Source of the DNA: Agathobaculum sp.
Lineage (GTDB): Bacteria > Bacillota > Clostridia > Oscillospirales > Butyricicoccaceae
DNA: 34,937 nt
Direction of reading: 5' to 3'
Assembly (NCBI RefSeq): GCF_022775115.1
Contig: NZ_JALFLA010000069.1
Coordinates: 1-34,937, forward strand
Below are positions 5,091 to 12,607 of this stretch, one piece after another. The notes beneath the pieces are model-generated. The model ran no database searches, was not told the DNA's origin, and saw only the letters and a list, made by a program, of their open reading frames with translations. Both the position numbers and the translations under genes were made by a program. How positions within the stretch are numbered: the stretch's first letter is position 1; each line of letters begins with the position of its first letter.

Positions 5091-7367
5091 TCAGGGTGTG
5101 CTGCGCGTGTGGTATGCCGCGGGCGCAAAGCCGTCATAGACGTCGGCCAGCCCGACCGGCAGCCAGATGCCGCCCTCCTGCCGCATATGCACGCGCACGT
5201 CTTCGCTGCCGTCGCCAAAGCGCAGGCGCACAATGGCTGTCGTGCCGTTTTGGCTCTCGGTCACCGCGTCGATGCGGAAGGGACTGGTGTCCGGGGTGTG
5301 GCTGAAGATCGGCGTAATCGCACCCGCCGGGGTAGACAGCGCGCTGAGCGCGGCGCCGTTGAAGGTCTGCGCGCCCTCGTCCAGTTGCGGCCACGGCAGG
5401 CCCATTGCGTAATATAATCGGAATAAATCACTCTGCGTATAATTTGGAGCGACGCAGGCCTGCACATCGGTGATGACCGAGCGGCCGCCCTCCTGTCCGG
5501 TCGTCACAACATAGGCCGAGCGGTAGTCGGTCATGCCGCCGCCATAGCGCTGGAACACGACGATGTATTGCTCCGGCTTCTTGCCCGGCAGCAAAATAAA
5601 GTTGCGGTACGAGGGCGAGGAGCCGCCGAGCTTCCAGTTCCACGCATCCGCGTCCTGCTGGCGCTCGATGAATTTCTGCCGGTTTGCGGCCGATAGGATG
5701 GGGTACAGGTACTGACCGCTTTTGTAGGACACCGCGTGGGCGAACTGCTGGGTGAGGTCGGCAGTGTTGCGGGCGTTGCGGTCGTGCGCGTCCGTCCAGT
5801 CCTGCGGCAGCCAGCCCTGCCCAAATTGGTTGACAAGGATGATATGCGCTTCGCTCCCGTCGGCAAAGCGGTAGAGCACCTCGGCGACGCCCTCCGCCGA
5901 GCGGGAGTCGCCCCGGTAGACGACGCACGGGCCGACCGCGGCCACCGCGCCGCCCGCCAGCCCCAGCGTGCTCACCGCCGCGCGGGCGGGCGTGCGCAGG
6001 TCAAGCCCGGCAAGCTCCCACGCCGCGCCCTGCATATCCAGCAGGTCGGGCAGGCCGAGGTCGTTCTCATACAGCAGCCGAAACTCCTCAAAGCTGTGCA
6101 CACCGTCCGAGGTGTCCGCGATGATCTCGGTCTGCATGACCGCCGCCTTGCCGGCTTTTTCTCCAAACAGCAGCCGCTCGACCGTGCGCACGCGCGTTCC
6201 GTCGGCCTGGCGTTTGGCAAAGATCACATAGGTCTGCCCGCCCGCTGTTTTGACCGAATAGACGTGCCCGCTCTCGCGCGCCCACGCCTCGGCCAGCTCG
6301 GTGCGGCGCGTCTCGGTCAGCTTTTCCGCGTCCTCACCCACGGAGAACGCGCAGCCGAGCGACACCACCAGCACGGCCATCGCCAGCACAAGCGCCATGC
6401 CGCGCTTTTTGGCGCGCTTGTCAAACAAGCCCTCCAGCCGGTGCATCAGCGTCTTTTTGCCGCCCGTAAAGCAGGATACCAGTGCGCGCCGCTTGGCCTG
6501 CACCGCCGCCGCGCGCAGGATGGTTTCGCCGTAGGCGCGGCGCTGGGCACGGCTCATGCCGCGCGCGACCGCATCGTCGCATGCCAGCTCGATATCCTCC
6601 TGCGCAAAATAGGCCATCAGGTGTACGAGTGGGTTGAACCACTGCACCGCCCGCGCGAGCACGAGCGCCAGCTTGAGCCAAAGGTCGTGGTGCTTGTAGT
6701 GGGTCAGCTCATGGCGGATGACAAACGCCGCGTCGCGCGGGGACATGCTTTCATCGGGCAGATAGAGCACCGGGCGCACAAAGCCTGCCAGCATCGGGCA
6801 GTCCGCCGCGGGGGAGATGCGCAGCGGGATCGGCCGCGCGATGTCCAGCGCCCGTGCCGTCCGCTCGAACACGGCGCGCAGCGCCTCGCGCTCCGGCGCG
6901 CGTGCGTCACGGCGCAAGCGGCGCGCATAGCGCGTATAGCAGACAGCCTGCGCGCCCAGAAACAGCGCGCCGCCCGCCAGCCACAGCGCGGTCAGCAGCG
7001 CGGTGACGTTAAAGGTTGTCACCGGGTTGCGGTCGTACCGCTCGGCCACGGCGGCCTGCGTGTCGGTCAGCCAAGAATCGTTGGCCGGGTCGAGCACCTG
7101 CACCGCCGAGTGGCTCGCGCCCGAGGCGGGCAGGATCACCCGGTGCAGCAGATAGTTGGTGCGCGGGGTCACCTGCACGGGCGGCTCGGCCAGCGTAAAC
7201 TGCACCGGCGCCAGCAGGCGCAGCGCCAGCACAGCCCAGATCAGGCACATCGTCCGCGCGGGATAGTGCTTTTTGAGCGTTTGCCGAAGCAAAAGCGGCA
7301 CAAGCGCGGCCAGCGACACAGTCAGGCTGATCTGCACCAGGTCAAACAGCAGCTTTTCCCAATTCAT
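5091..7367 (-). CDS. M56-family (BlaR1/MecR1-like) membrane metalloprotease
   Basis: The 758-aa protein has N-terminal TM helices (about 7-28, 38-58, 118-142), the zinc-protease motif H219-E-x-x-H223 in RHELTHYKHHD, and ELACDD further on. Another TM lies at about 325-345, followed by some 400 extracellular residues. BlaR1-type proteases sense a signal outside and inactivate the BlaI-type repressor encoded beside them. Here the outside part is not a penicillin-binding domain, since I see no SxxK/SxN/KTG set. It contains two similar modules, each with an LF/LGLP segment, an A-x-S-x-L segment and R/F-GDGSE...WLP. So it probably senses something other than beta-lactams, such as a wall or envelope signal. 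The ATG at 7367 follows GGAGGG by seven bases and is 18 bases after blaI. Confidence 0.85.
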   Translation of the reverse strand: MNWEKLLFDLVQISLTVSLAALVPLLLRQTLKKHYPARTMCLIWAVLALRLLAPVQFTLAEPPVQVTPRTNYLLHRVILPASGASHSAVQVLDPANDSWLTDTQAAVAERYDRNPVTTFNVTALLTALWLAGGALFLGAQAVCYTRYARRLRRDARAPEREALRAVFERTARALDIARPIPLRISPAADCPMLAGFVRPVLYLPDESMSPRDAAFVIRHELTHYKHHDLWLKLALVLARAVQWFNPLVHLMAYFAQEDIELACDDAVARGMSRAQRRAYGETILRAAAVQAKRRALVSCFTGGKKTLMHRLEGLFDKRAKKRGMALVLAMAVLVVSLGCAFSVGEDAEKLTETRRTELAEAWARESGHVYSVKTAGGQTYVIFAKRQADGTRVRTVERLLFGEKAGKAAVMQTEIIADTSDGVHSFEEFRLLYENDLGLPDLLDMQGAAWELAGLDLRTPARAAVSTLGLAGGAVAAVGPCVVYRGDSRSAEGVAEVLYRFADGSEAHIILVNQFGQGWLPQDWTDAHDRNARNTADLTQQFAHAVSYKSGQYLYPILSAANRQKFIERQQDADAWNWKLGGSSPSYRNFILLPGKKPEQYIVVFQRYGGGMTDYRSAYVVTTGQEGGRSVITDVQACVAPNYTQSDLFRLYYAMGLPWPQLDEGAQTFNGAALSALSTPAGAITPIFSHTPDTSPFRIDAVTESQNGTTAIVRLRFGDGSEDVRVHMRQEGGIWLPVGLADVYDGFAPAAYHTRSTP

Positions 7368-7385
7368 ATCCCAACCCTCCAACTC

Positions 7386-7757
7386 CTACCGGCCTTGCGC
7401 GTCCAGAAAGGCGCGCAGCTCGTCGATATCCTTTGCCGTCAGCGCGCCTGCGCTGGACAGGCTGGCCACCAAATTGCCGACAGAGCCGCCGCACAGCCGC
7501 TCGACAAAGCTCTTGCTCTCGCGCTGGAGGTAGGCCTCCCGCCCGATGAGCGGCGCGTAGCAGTTGTGCCGCCCGGCCTTCTCGCACTTGAGAAAGCCCT
7601 TGTCGCACAGGCGTGAGAGGAAGGTCAGCACGCTGGTCGCCTTCCAGTCCTTATCCGCAAGCTGCTGCACCTCGGCCGCGGTCACGGGCGGCTCGAGCGA
7701 CCAGACAATCTGCATCACGGCAAGCTCCGCATCGGGCAGGCGTTTGATCTCTTTCAT
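7386..7757 (-). CDS. BlaI/MecI-family transcriptional repressor
   Basis: The 123-aa winged-helix repressor starts MKEIKRLPDAELAVMQIVW, the typical BlaI/MecI/CopY N-terminus, with the recognition region around WKATSVLTFLSRLCDKGFL. The C-terminal helices (about 80-120) form the dimer interface. Proteins of this family bind TACAnnTGTA-type dyads and are cleaved when the paired M56 protease is activated. It is the first gene of the blaI-blaR1 pair. Two dyads with CTA-N6-TAG cores lie upstream, one inside its own promoter, so autoregulation is likely. The ATG at 7757 has GGGAG upstream. The operon has no beta-lactamase gene. Confidence 0.85.
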   Translation of the reverse strand: MKEIKRLPDAELAVMQIVWSLEPPVTAAEVQQLADKDWKATSVLTFLSRLCDKGFLKCEKAGRHNCYAPLIGREAYLQRESKSFVERLCGGSVGNLVASLSSAGALTAKDIDELRAFLDAQGR

Positions 7758-7770
7758 ATTTTTCTCCCTT

Positions 7771-7786
7771 CTCTATAATTGTAGAG
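7771..7786. promoter_or_regulatory. BlaI-type operator, proximal
   Basis: CTCTA-TAATTG-TAGAG is a perfect 5-bp dyad with a 6-base centre in the leader of blaI. Its core has the same geometry as the operator at 7813-7836. Confidence 0.6.
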
Positions 7787-7812
7787 CATATTTTTCGTAC
7801 ATTTTCTACACT

Positions 7813-7836
7813 AATATTCTACGTTTATAGAATATT
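7813..7836. promoter_or_regulatory. BlaI-type operator overlapping the -10 box
   Basis: A perfect 9-bp inverted repeat, AATATTCTA (7813-7821) and TAGAATATT (7828-7836), has a 6-base centre. It covers the -10 box and much of the spacer of the blaI promoter, so a bound dimer would block RNA polymerase. Confidence 0.7.
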
Positions 7837-7844
7837 CCTGTCAA
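7816..7844 (-). promoter_or_regulatory. Promoter of blaI-blaR1
   Basis: On the minus strand, a perfect TTGACA (7839-7844) and TAGAAT (7816-7821) are separated by 17 bases. Confidence 0.75.
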
Positions 7845-7881
7845 CGATTTTTTATTTACAAATTGGTAACCGTTTGACCGA

Positions 7882-7910
7882 TTGACAGCCCCGCGGTTTT
7901 GCGGTATTCT
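7882..7910 (+). promoter_or_regulatory. Promoter of the 7980 gene
   Basis: TTGACA (7882-7887) and TATTCT (7905-7910) are separated by 17 bases. It is divergent from the blaI promoter, with 37 bases between the two -35 boxes, so BlaI might touch it indirectly. Confidence 0.6.
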
Positions 7911-7979
7911 AAAATAGACATAAAGTGAAATTTCTATGACTTGCGTACTACTTTACGATAGGATAAGGAGAAAATCCCC

Positions 7980-8414
7980 ATGCGAAGAGCGACGCTTGGT
8001 TTGGCGCTGAGCGGCACACTGCTTGCGGTGCTGCTGTTTGTCACAGGGCGAATGCTGTATATCAAGCTGCACGACCTGCGCTACGAGGAGATCGCCGGCT
8101 ACGGCATCCATGATGTGCTGGTGCTGAGTGAAAACGACACCGTGCTGCAAACCGTGACCGATGAGCAGCAGGTGACCGCGTTTGCTGCGCTGCTGTCCGG
8201 CTATACATACATCGAATATCCCCATTTCTTTAAGCCGGGGGACAACCAGCTGGCCGGCAACCGGCTGACCGTCACCTTTGAAAACGGCGCTTCGATCGGC
8301 GTCAACGCGGACGGCTATGTATTCGTCAACGGCAAGCTCAAGGACATTGAGGGCGGCCGAGGGCAGGAGTTTTATCACAAGCTGTACGTCCTGTTCTATC
8401 CAAACGCGGCGTAA
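7980..8414 (+). CDS. Small membrane-anchored hypothetical protein
   Basis: The 144-aa protein has an N-terminal signal anchor (residues 5-27, basic start MRRATLG) with no signal-peptidase II cysteine. The rest should lie outside the cell. Its short body includes LSENDTVLQTVTDEQQVTAF and VTFENGASIGVNADGYVFVNGKL, a beta-rich pattern seen in many secreted domains of Clostridia, but I do not recognise the family. AAGGAG lies eight bases before the ATG. It is divergent from blaI and followed after 14 bases by a small lipoprotein gene, so it probably forms an operon with it and the barstar-like gene. Confidence 0.6.
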   Translation: MRRATLGLALSGTLLAVLLFVTGRMLYIKLHDLRYEEIAGYGIHDVLVLSENDTVLQTVTDEQQVTAFAALLSGYTYIEYPHFFKPGDNQLAGNRLTVTFENGASIGVNADGYVFVNGKLKDIEGGRGQEFYHKLYVLFYPNAA

Positions 8415-8428
8415 ACGGAGGGAAGGCC

Positions 8429-8563
8429 ATGAAAAAGGCGATCGCGCTGGTGCTGCTGCTGACCGCTGGCGCGCTGACCGGCTGTACGGCGGACGTGGGC
8501 GTCATCGGCGGCGCGGATGGGCCGACGACGGTCATCGTGTCCCGTGCCGGGGGACAAGCGTAG
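8429..8563 (+). CDS. 44-aa lipoprotein with the OadB IGGADGPT motif
   Basis: The ORF encodes MKKAIALVLLLTAGALTGC, a clear lipobox signal (LTGC, cysteine 19), and a mature part of only 26 residues, TADVGVIGGADGPTTVIVS and a short tail. That part closely mirrors the signature loop of the sodium-pump beta subunit encoded 4 kb away (IGIIGAADGPTSILVSQ). A strong GGAGGGAAGG precedes the ATG and it starts 14 bases after the previous gene. A free-standing lipid-anchored copy of this motif cannot be a pump; its role is unknown. It is too regular (start, lipobox, motif, stop, good ribosome site) to be a chance frame. Confidence 0.7.
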   Translation: MKKAIALVLLLTAGALTGCTADVGVIGGADGPTTVIVSRAGGQA

Positions 8564-8643
8564 GAAGACGGCGGACGGCGGCCTGCGCCTTTGCGCAAAA
8601 GACCATACTGCGGCATACACGCTTCTGATGGGGGAGGGACGAT

Positions 8644-8913
8644 ATGCGGGAACTGTTGCTTGACGCGGGGAGCTTGGACACGCGCGCCAAGGTACACGAT
8701 GCGTTCAGCCGGACGTTTGGCTTTCCGGACGACTACGGCCGCACGCTGGATGCACTCTACGATCTGCTGCTCACACTCTGCGACACGCGCCTGACGCTGT
8801 GCCACGCGGAAGCGCTGGTGGACAACATGGGCAATTACGGCGAGCTGCTGCTTCGTGTGCTGGCAGGCTCGGCCGCGGAAAACCCCGACTTTATCCTCGA
8901 GATCGCGCTGTAA
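8644..8913 (+). CDS. Barstar-family protein (putative ribonuclease inhibitor)
   Basis: The 89-aa protein has the barstar-like pattern: a short beta strand and helix at the N-terminus (RELLLDAGSLDTRAKVHDAFSRTF), then FPDDYGRTLDALYDLL (barstar: FPxYYGxNLDALWDCL) and a late acidic helix. Barstar inhibits barnase-type RNases by covering the active site with its second helix. No RNase gene is adjacent, so it may guard against imported toxins or toxins encoded elsewhere. The ATG at 8644 follows GGGGGAGGG. It is probably the last gene of the 7980 operon; a strong terminator follows directly. Confidence 0.75.
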   Translation: MRELLLDAGSLDTRAKVHDAFSRTFGFPDDYGRTLDALYDLLLTLCDTRLTLCHAEALVDNMGNYGELLLRVLAGSAAENPDFILEIAL

Positions 8914-8920
8914 GGCATAG

Positions 8921-8953
8921 AAGCGCCCGAACCGTTTGGTTCGGGCGCTTTTT
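8921..8953 (+). terminator. Terminator after the barstar-like gene
   Basis: A perfect 13-bp stem, 8921-8933 with 8938-8950, loop GTTT, runs into T residues. The T-run is on the plus strand; pth on the other strand may use the same stem less efficiently. Confidence 0.85.
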
Positions 8954-8959
8954 ACAGCT

Positions 8960-9598
8960 TTAGATGCGCTTGCCGTTGAATTTCTGCGCGGCCGGTGCGC
9001 AGCCCTCCGCAATGATGCAGGCAGCCGCGTCGAGCGCATCGGCGCAGGCTTTGTCGATAGCCTGCTGCTCGTCCGGCGTAAAGCGCGACAGCACCCAGTC
9101 GGCCAGATCGTAGCCGGGATGCGGCTTGTCGCCCACGCCGATCTTGACGCGCGGGAAATCCTCGCTGCCGAGGTGGTAGATGATGTTCTTCAGGCCGTTC
9201 TGCCCGCCCGCCGAGCCTTTCGGCCGCACGCGCAGCGTGCCTACGGCAAGCGAGATATCGTCCGACAGCACGATGATGTGTGCAGGGTCGATCTTGTAAA
9301 ACGCCGCCGCGTCGCGCACGGACTCACCGGACAGGTTCATGAACGTCTGCGGCTTGACAAACAGCACGCGCTTGCCGCCCAGCGTGCCCTCGCCTACAAG
9401 CGCCTTGAACTTCATCCGGTCGATCCGCTGGCCGCTGCGCGCGCAATACAGCTCAAGCACGCGAAAGCCCGCGTTGTGGCGTGTATTATCATATTTGGCG
9501 CCCGGGTTGCCCAGACCGACGACCAGCCATTCGACTGGCTGCGCGGCTTTTGTGGCCTTTTGCGCGTCTAACTGCTTGAAAATATCGAATACGGACAT
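8960..9598 (-). CDS. pth: Peptidyl-tRNA hydrolase
   Basis: This is the 212-aa enzyme that cleaves peptidyl-tRNA dropped from ribosomes. The family signatures are present: WLVVGLGNPGAKYDNTRHNAGF with catalytic H41, KPQTFMNLSGESV, and GxGGHxGL-like GSAGGQNGLKNI followed by RVKIGVGDKPHPG. Canonical bacterial Pth begins about where W24 stands, so this copy has an extra 21-residue N-terminus (MSVFDIFKQLDAQKATKAAQ). The ATG at 9598 is supported by GGAG; no methionine or good site exists nearer to the core. It lies 61 bases downstream of the fakA-like gene, with the same orientation. Confidence 0.93.
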   Translation of the reverse strand: MSVFDIFKQLDAQKATKAAQPVEWLVVGLGNPGAKYDNTRHNAGFRVLELYCARSGQRIDRMKFKALVGEGTLGGKRVLFVKPQTFMNLSGESVRDAAAFYKIDPAHIIVLSDDISLAVGTLRVRPKGSAGGQNGLKNIIYHLGSEDFPRVKIGVGDKPHPGYDLADWVLSRFTPDEQQAIDKACADALDAAACIIAEGCAPAAQKFNGKRI

Positions 9599-9659
9599 GG
9601 TTTCACTCCAACACGACACGCCACCGCCCCACACCTGTCCGGCGCGGGGCGGCGCTGTG

Positions 9660-11306
9660 TTATTCCACAGAAAGAATATAATAGTAAACCGGCTGACCGC
9701 CGTTGATGACCGAGATATCCAACCCCTTGTTCTCCTTGAGCAGCAGGGCCTCGACCTCGGCGGCCTGCGCCTCGGAGACGCCTTCGCCGTAGATGACGGT
9801 GGCAAAGGTGCTGGTCTCGCGCACCATTTCGCGCACAAGCTTTTTGATGACCGCGTTTTCGCGGCCGCTCGCGCACAGCCTGCCCTCGTACAGCGAGAGG
9901 TACTCGCCTTGGCGGATCTTCTTACCGTCGAACTCGCTGTCGCGCGCGGCATAGGTCACCTGACCGCTGCGCACACCGCGCACCGCGGTCTGCATGGCGT
10001 CGGCAATGTCCTGCTCGCGCTTGCTGTCCGGGTCGACGGCCAGCATGGCTGAGATGCCCTGCGGGATGGTCTTGGTCGGTATGACGACGACCTTCTTCTC
10101 ATCGGACAGGCCGACGGCCTGCTCGGCAGCCATGATGATGTTCTTGTTGTTGGGCAGCACGAACACGATCTCGGCCGGCACGGCGTCCACCGCGTGAAGG
10201 ATATCGTCGGTCGAGGGGTTCATCGTCTGCCCGCCCTGCACGACCACGTCCACGCCGAGGTCGGTGAACACGTCCTTGAGGCCGTCGCCCGCGGCCACGG
10301 CGACAAAGCCGTACTTTTTCTCCGCCGGTACGATGACGCGCTCGCGGGGCGCATCGGCCGTGCCCTCGATCACCTTGGCAGTGTGCTGCTCGCGCATGTT
10401 TTCGATCTTAACGGTCAGCAGCGGGCCGAACTTCAGCCCCTCCTCCAGCGCCCGGTTGGGCGCGTCGGTGTGAACGTGTACCTTGACGATATCCTCGTCT
10501 TCAACGACGACGAGCGAATCGCCGATCTCGCTGAGGATGGCGCGCAGGCGGCCGACGTTGCGCGCCTTGTCCTTGCGCGCGGCGATGAATTCAGTGCAGT
10601 AGGTGAAGGTGATGTCCTCGTCAGCGATCGCCGCGAAATCCGCGCTCTCCTTGGTGGGTGCGGCGGCGGTGCGCTCCTTATGGATGCCGCGCAGTGCGTC
10701 GAGCATACCCTCGAGGATGGCCAGAAAGCCGCAGCCGCCCGCGTCCACCACACCGGCCTTTTCGAGCACAGGATTCTGGTGTACGGTCTCGGCCAGCGCC
10801 TCCTGCCCACGCTCGAGGATGGTGACCAGCACCTGCTCGGCCGAAAGCGAGGGATCGGCCTGACAGGCCTCGACCGCGCGCTGCGCAGCCACACGCGAGA
10901 CGGTCAGGATGGTGCCCTCGGCGGGCTTCATAACGGCCTTGTAGGCCGTGTCCACGCCCTCGCGCAGCGCCAGCGCCAGCTCGCAGCCGGCGGCCTCGTC
11001 CGCCTCGCGCAGCTTTTTGGCCATGCCGCGGAACAGCAGCGAAAGAATGACGCCCGAGTTGCCGCGCGCGCCGCGCAGCAGGGCGGAGGCCGTCGTGTCC
11101 GCGGCCTTGGCCAGTGTTGGCTCGCTGAGCTTGTGCAGCTCGTTCATCGCGGCGGCCATGGTCAGCGACATATTGGTGCCGGTGTCCCCATCGGGCACGG
11201 GGAACACGTTTAGCTCATTGACCTGTTCTTTTTTTTCGGCAATCGCAAGCGCGCCCTCTATCACCATGGACTGAAACAGCGCACCGGTTATCTTTTGATC
11301 TGCCAT
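9660..11306 (-). CDS. fakA: DAK2/YloV-family kinase, FakA-like
   Basis: The 548-aa protein has an N-terminal DhaL/DAK2 domain (about 8-200) with NVFPVPDGDTGTNM (nucleotide and Mg binding) and ARGNSGVI, a middle region, and a C-terminal DegV-like domain (about 300-548). FakA phosphorylates fatty acids held by FakB (DegV-type) proteins for entry into phospholipid synthesis. The gene lies directly after an Asp23-family gene, as with B. subtilis yloU-yloV, where recG is also nearby. In this window recG follows on the opposite strand beyond lexA. The ATG at 11306 opens the obvious family start MADQKITGALFQSMVIEGA. Confidence 0.88.
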   Translation of the reverse strand: MADQKITGALFQSMVIEGALAIAEKKEQVNELNVFPVPDGDTGTNMSLTMAAAMNELHKLSEPTLAKAADTTASALLRGARGNSGVILSLLFRGMAKKLREADEAAGCELALALREGVDTAYKAVMKPAEGTILTVSRVAAQRAVEACQADPSLSAEQVLVTILERGQEALAETVHQNPVLEKAGVVDAGGCGFLAILEGMLDALRGIHKERTAAAPTKESADFAAIADEDITFTYCTEFIAARKDKARNVGRLRAILSEIGDSLVVVEDEDIVKVHVHTDAPNRALEEGLKFGPLLTVKIENMREQHTAKVIEGTADAPRERVIVPAEKKYGFVAVAAGDGLKDVFTDLGVDVVVQGGQTMNPSTDDILHAVDAVPAEIVFVLPNNKNIIMAAEQAVGLSDEKKVVVIPTKTIPQGISAMLAVDPDSKREQDIADAMQTAVRGVRSGQVTYAARDSEFDGKKIRQGEYLSLYEGRLCASGRENAVIKKLVREMVRETSTFATVIYGEGVSEAQAAEVEALLLKENKGLDISVINGGQPVYYYILSVE

Positions 11307-11386
11307 TTACAACTCTCCCTGAAAATTCTCTGATTGCGGACGCGCGGGTCTCTGCCCGCGGCGGCGCGCCCTCTCTGCGGCGCGGC

Positions 11387-11737
11387 TCAGTCCGCCCGGA
11401 TGCTCTCTACGTAGATATCCACATTTTTCACGTCCACACCGGTCAGGCGCTCGACATGGTAGCGCACCTCTCCGATGATCGAGCGGCATACAGTGGCGAT
11501 GTTGACGCCGTGCTCGACCGCGATATGCAGGTCGATGTTGACGCCGCCGTCCGCGGCCTCCATCACCTTGACGCCGCGCGCCTGATTGTCCCGGCCGAGC
11601 AGGTGCGCCAGCCCGTCGCTCATCGAGCGGATGGTCATGCCCTTTACGCCAAAGCACGAGGAAGCCGCGTAGCCTGCGATGCCGGCCAGCACCTCGCTTG
11701 TGATTTCGATATATCCGAGATCGGTCTTGATCGTCAT
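11387..11737 (-). CDS. Asp23/Gls24-family envelope stress protein (YloU-like)
   Basis: The 116-aa protein spans the whole Asp23 domain: GYIEITSEVLAGIAGYAASSCFGVKGM at the start, VNIDLHIAVEHGVNIATVCRSI in the middle and a terminal GVDVKNVDIYVESI strand. Members sit at the cytoplasmic face of the membrane in Gram-positive bacteria and are linked to envelope stress. It is followed by the FakA-like gene after 80 bases, the usual partner. The ATG at 11737 has GGGAGGG seven bases upstream. Confidence 0.9.
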   Translation of the reverse strand: MTIKTDLGYIEITSEVLAGIAGYAASSCFGVKGMTIRSMSDGLAHLLGRDNQARGVKVMEAADGGVNIDLHIAVEHGVNIATVCRSIIGEVRYHVERLTGVDVKNVDIYVESIRAD

Positions 11738-11788
11738 AGAAAACCCTCCCTGCGTTCGGTTTGGTATGGTATTTGATATGGCTGTTCT

Positions 11789-11825
11789 TATTTTATATCA
11801 AATCTGCGCTGAATACAAGCAAAAT
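11789..11825 (-). promoter_or_regulatory. Putative promoter of asp23-fakA
   Basis: On the minus strand, TTGCTT is followed 17 bases later by a GATATAAAAT block that can act as -10. The region is AT-rich and divergent from lexA. Assignment is by eye and the exact -35 is uncertain. Confidence 0.4.
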
Positions 11826-11877
11826 ACGCGCTTTGCAAGCAGATTCGTAAAAATTTGCAAAATCGAGAAACAAATGT

Positions 11878-11906
11878 TTGATTTTTTGTCCAAGATAGAG
11901 TATAAT
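11878..11906 (+). promoter_or_regulatory. lexA promoter
   Basis: TTGATT (11878-11883) and a perfect TATAAT (11901-11906) are separated by 17 bases. The SOS box lies just downstream, over the expected transcription start. Confidence 0.75.
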
Positions 11907-11916
11907 ATAGAAAACG

Positions 11917-11930
11917 CGAACGAATGTTCC
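11917..11930. promoter_or_regulatory. LexA operator (SOS box)
   Basis: CGAACGAATGTTCC contains the Gram-positive SOS core GAAC-N4-GTTC at 11918-11929. Its position immediately after the -10 box means LexA represses its own gene. Confidence 0.85.
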
Positions 11931-11954
11931 TCGAGAGGGTAAGGAGTACCGCCT

Positions 11955-12545
11955 ATGAAGAAGATATCCGATAATCAGCGACGCATTTTAGAATATATCA
12001 GCACGTTTTCGATGGAGCACGGCTATCCCCCCTCGGTACGGGAGATCTGCGCGGAGGTAGGGCTGCGCTCGACCTCGACCGTACACACCCACCTGAAGAA
12101 GCTGCAGGAGGCCGGCTATCTGGAGGCTGACGACCATAAATCCCGCGCGCTCGCGCCGGTCAGCGGGCCGGTGATGGTGCCGCGCATCCCGATCCTCGGC
12201 CGCGTGACGGCGGGCGTGCCCATCCTCGCGGTGGAGGAACATGTCGGTTATGTGCCGTTTGAGCCGGCCGCGTCGGGCGGCAGCTATTATGCGCTGCGCA
12301 TCCGCGGCGACTCGATGATCGGCGCGGCCATTCTGGATGGCGATTTGGTCGTCGTTCGGCGGGATACCGAGGCGCGCGACGGCGATATCGTCATCGCGCT
12401 GCTCGAGGACGAGGCGACCTGCAAAACGCTGCGCATCACGCGGGACGGCGTGTGGTTGATGCCGGAAAACCCGGCCTACACGCCGATCGACGGTACGGGC
12501 TGCCAGATCCTCGGCGTGGTCAAGGCGGTCTATCGGGAGTATTGA
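11955..12545 (+). CDS. lexA: LexA repressor of the SOS response
   Basis: The 196-aa protein has an N-terminal winged helix (about 1-65, with PPSVREICAEVGLRSTSTVHTHLKKL) and a C-terminal S24 peptidase domain. The self-cleavage site is A86-G87 in GRVTAGVP, with catalytic S120 (GDSM) and K157 (ATCKTL). RecA filaments on damaged DNA trigger cleavage and release the SOS regulon. The operator at 11917 shows autoregulation. The gene is followed by recG after 62 bases on the same strand, which may place this helicase under partial SOS control. Confidence 0.97.
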   Translation: MKKISDNQRRILEYISTFSMEHGYPPSVREICAEVGLRSTSTVHTHLKKLQEAGYLEADDHKSRALAPVSGPVMVPRIPILGRVTAGVPILAVEEHVGYVPFEPAASGGSYYALRIRGDSMIGAAILDGDLVVVRRDTEARDGDIVIALLEDEATCKTLRITRDGVWLMPENPAYTPIDGTGCQILGVVKAVYREY

Positions 12546-12607
12546 GCCGGTAAGGCAGGCCGCCGAGTGTTGCACAAGCAGGCCGCAGGCGCGATGGAGG
12601 GAGCTTT

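Noticed and set aside
5736-7616. 626-codon plus-strand frame opposite the M56 protease
   Set aside because: Composition is dominated by R, H, Q and A, there is no ribosome site, and the minus-strand genes have clear motifs and promoter.
5091-7757. Beta-lactam resistance locus
   Set aside because: No beta-lactamase or PBP gene is adjacent and the protease lacks a penicillin-binding sensor domain.
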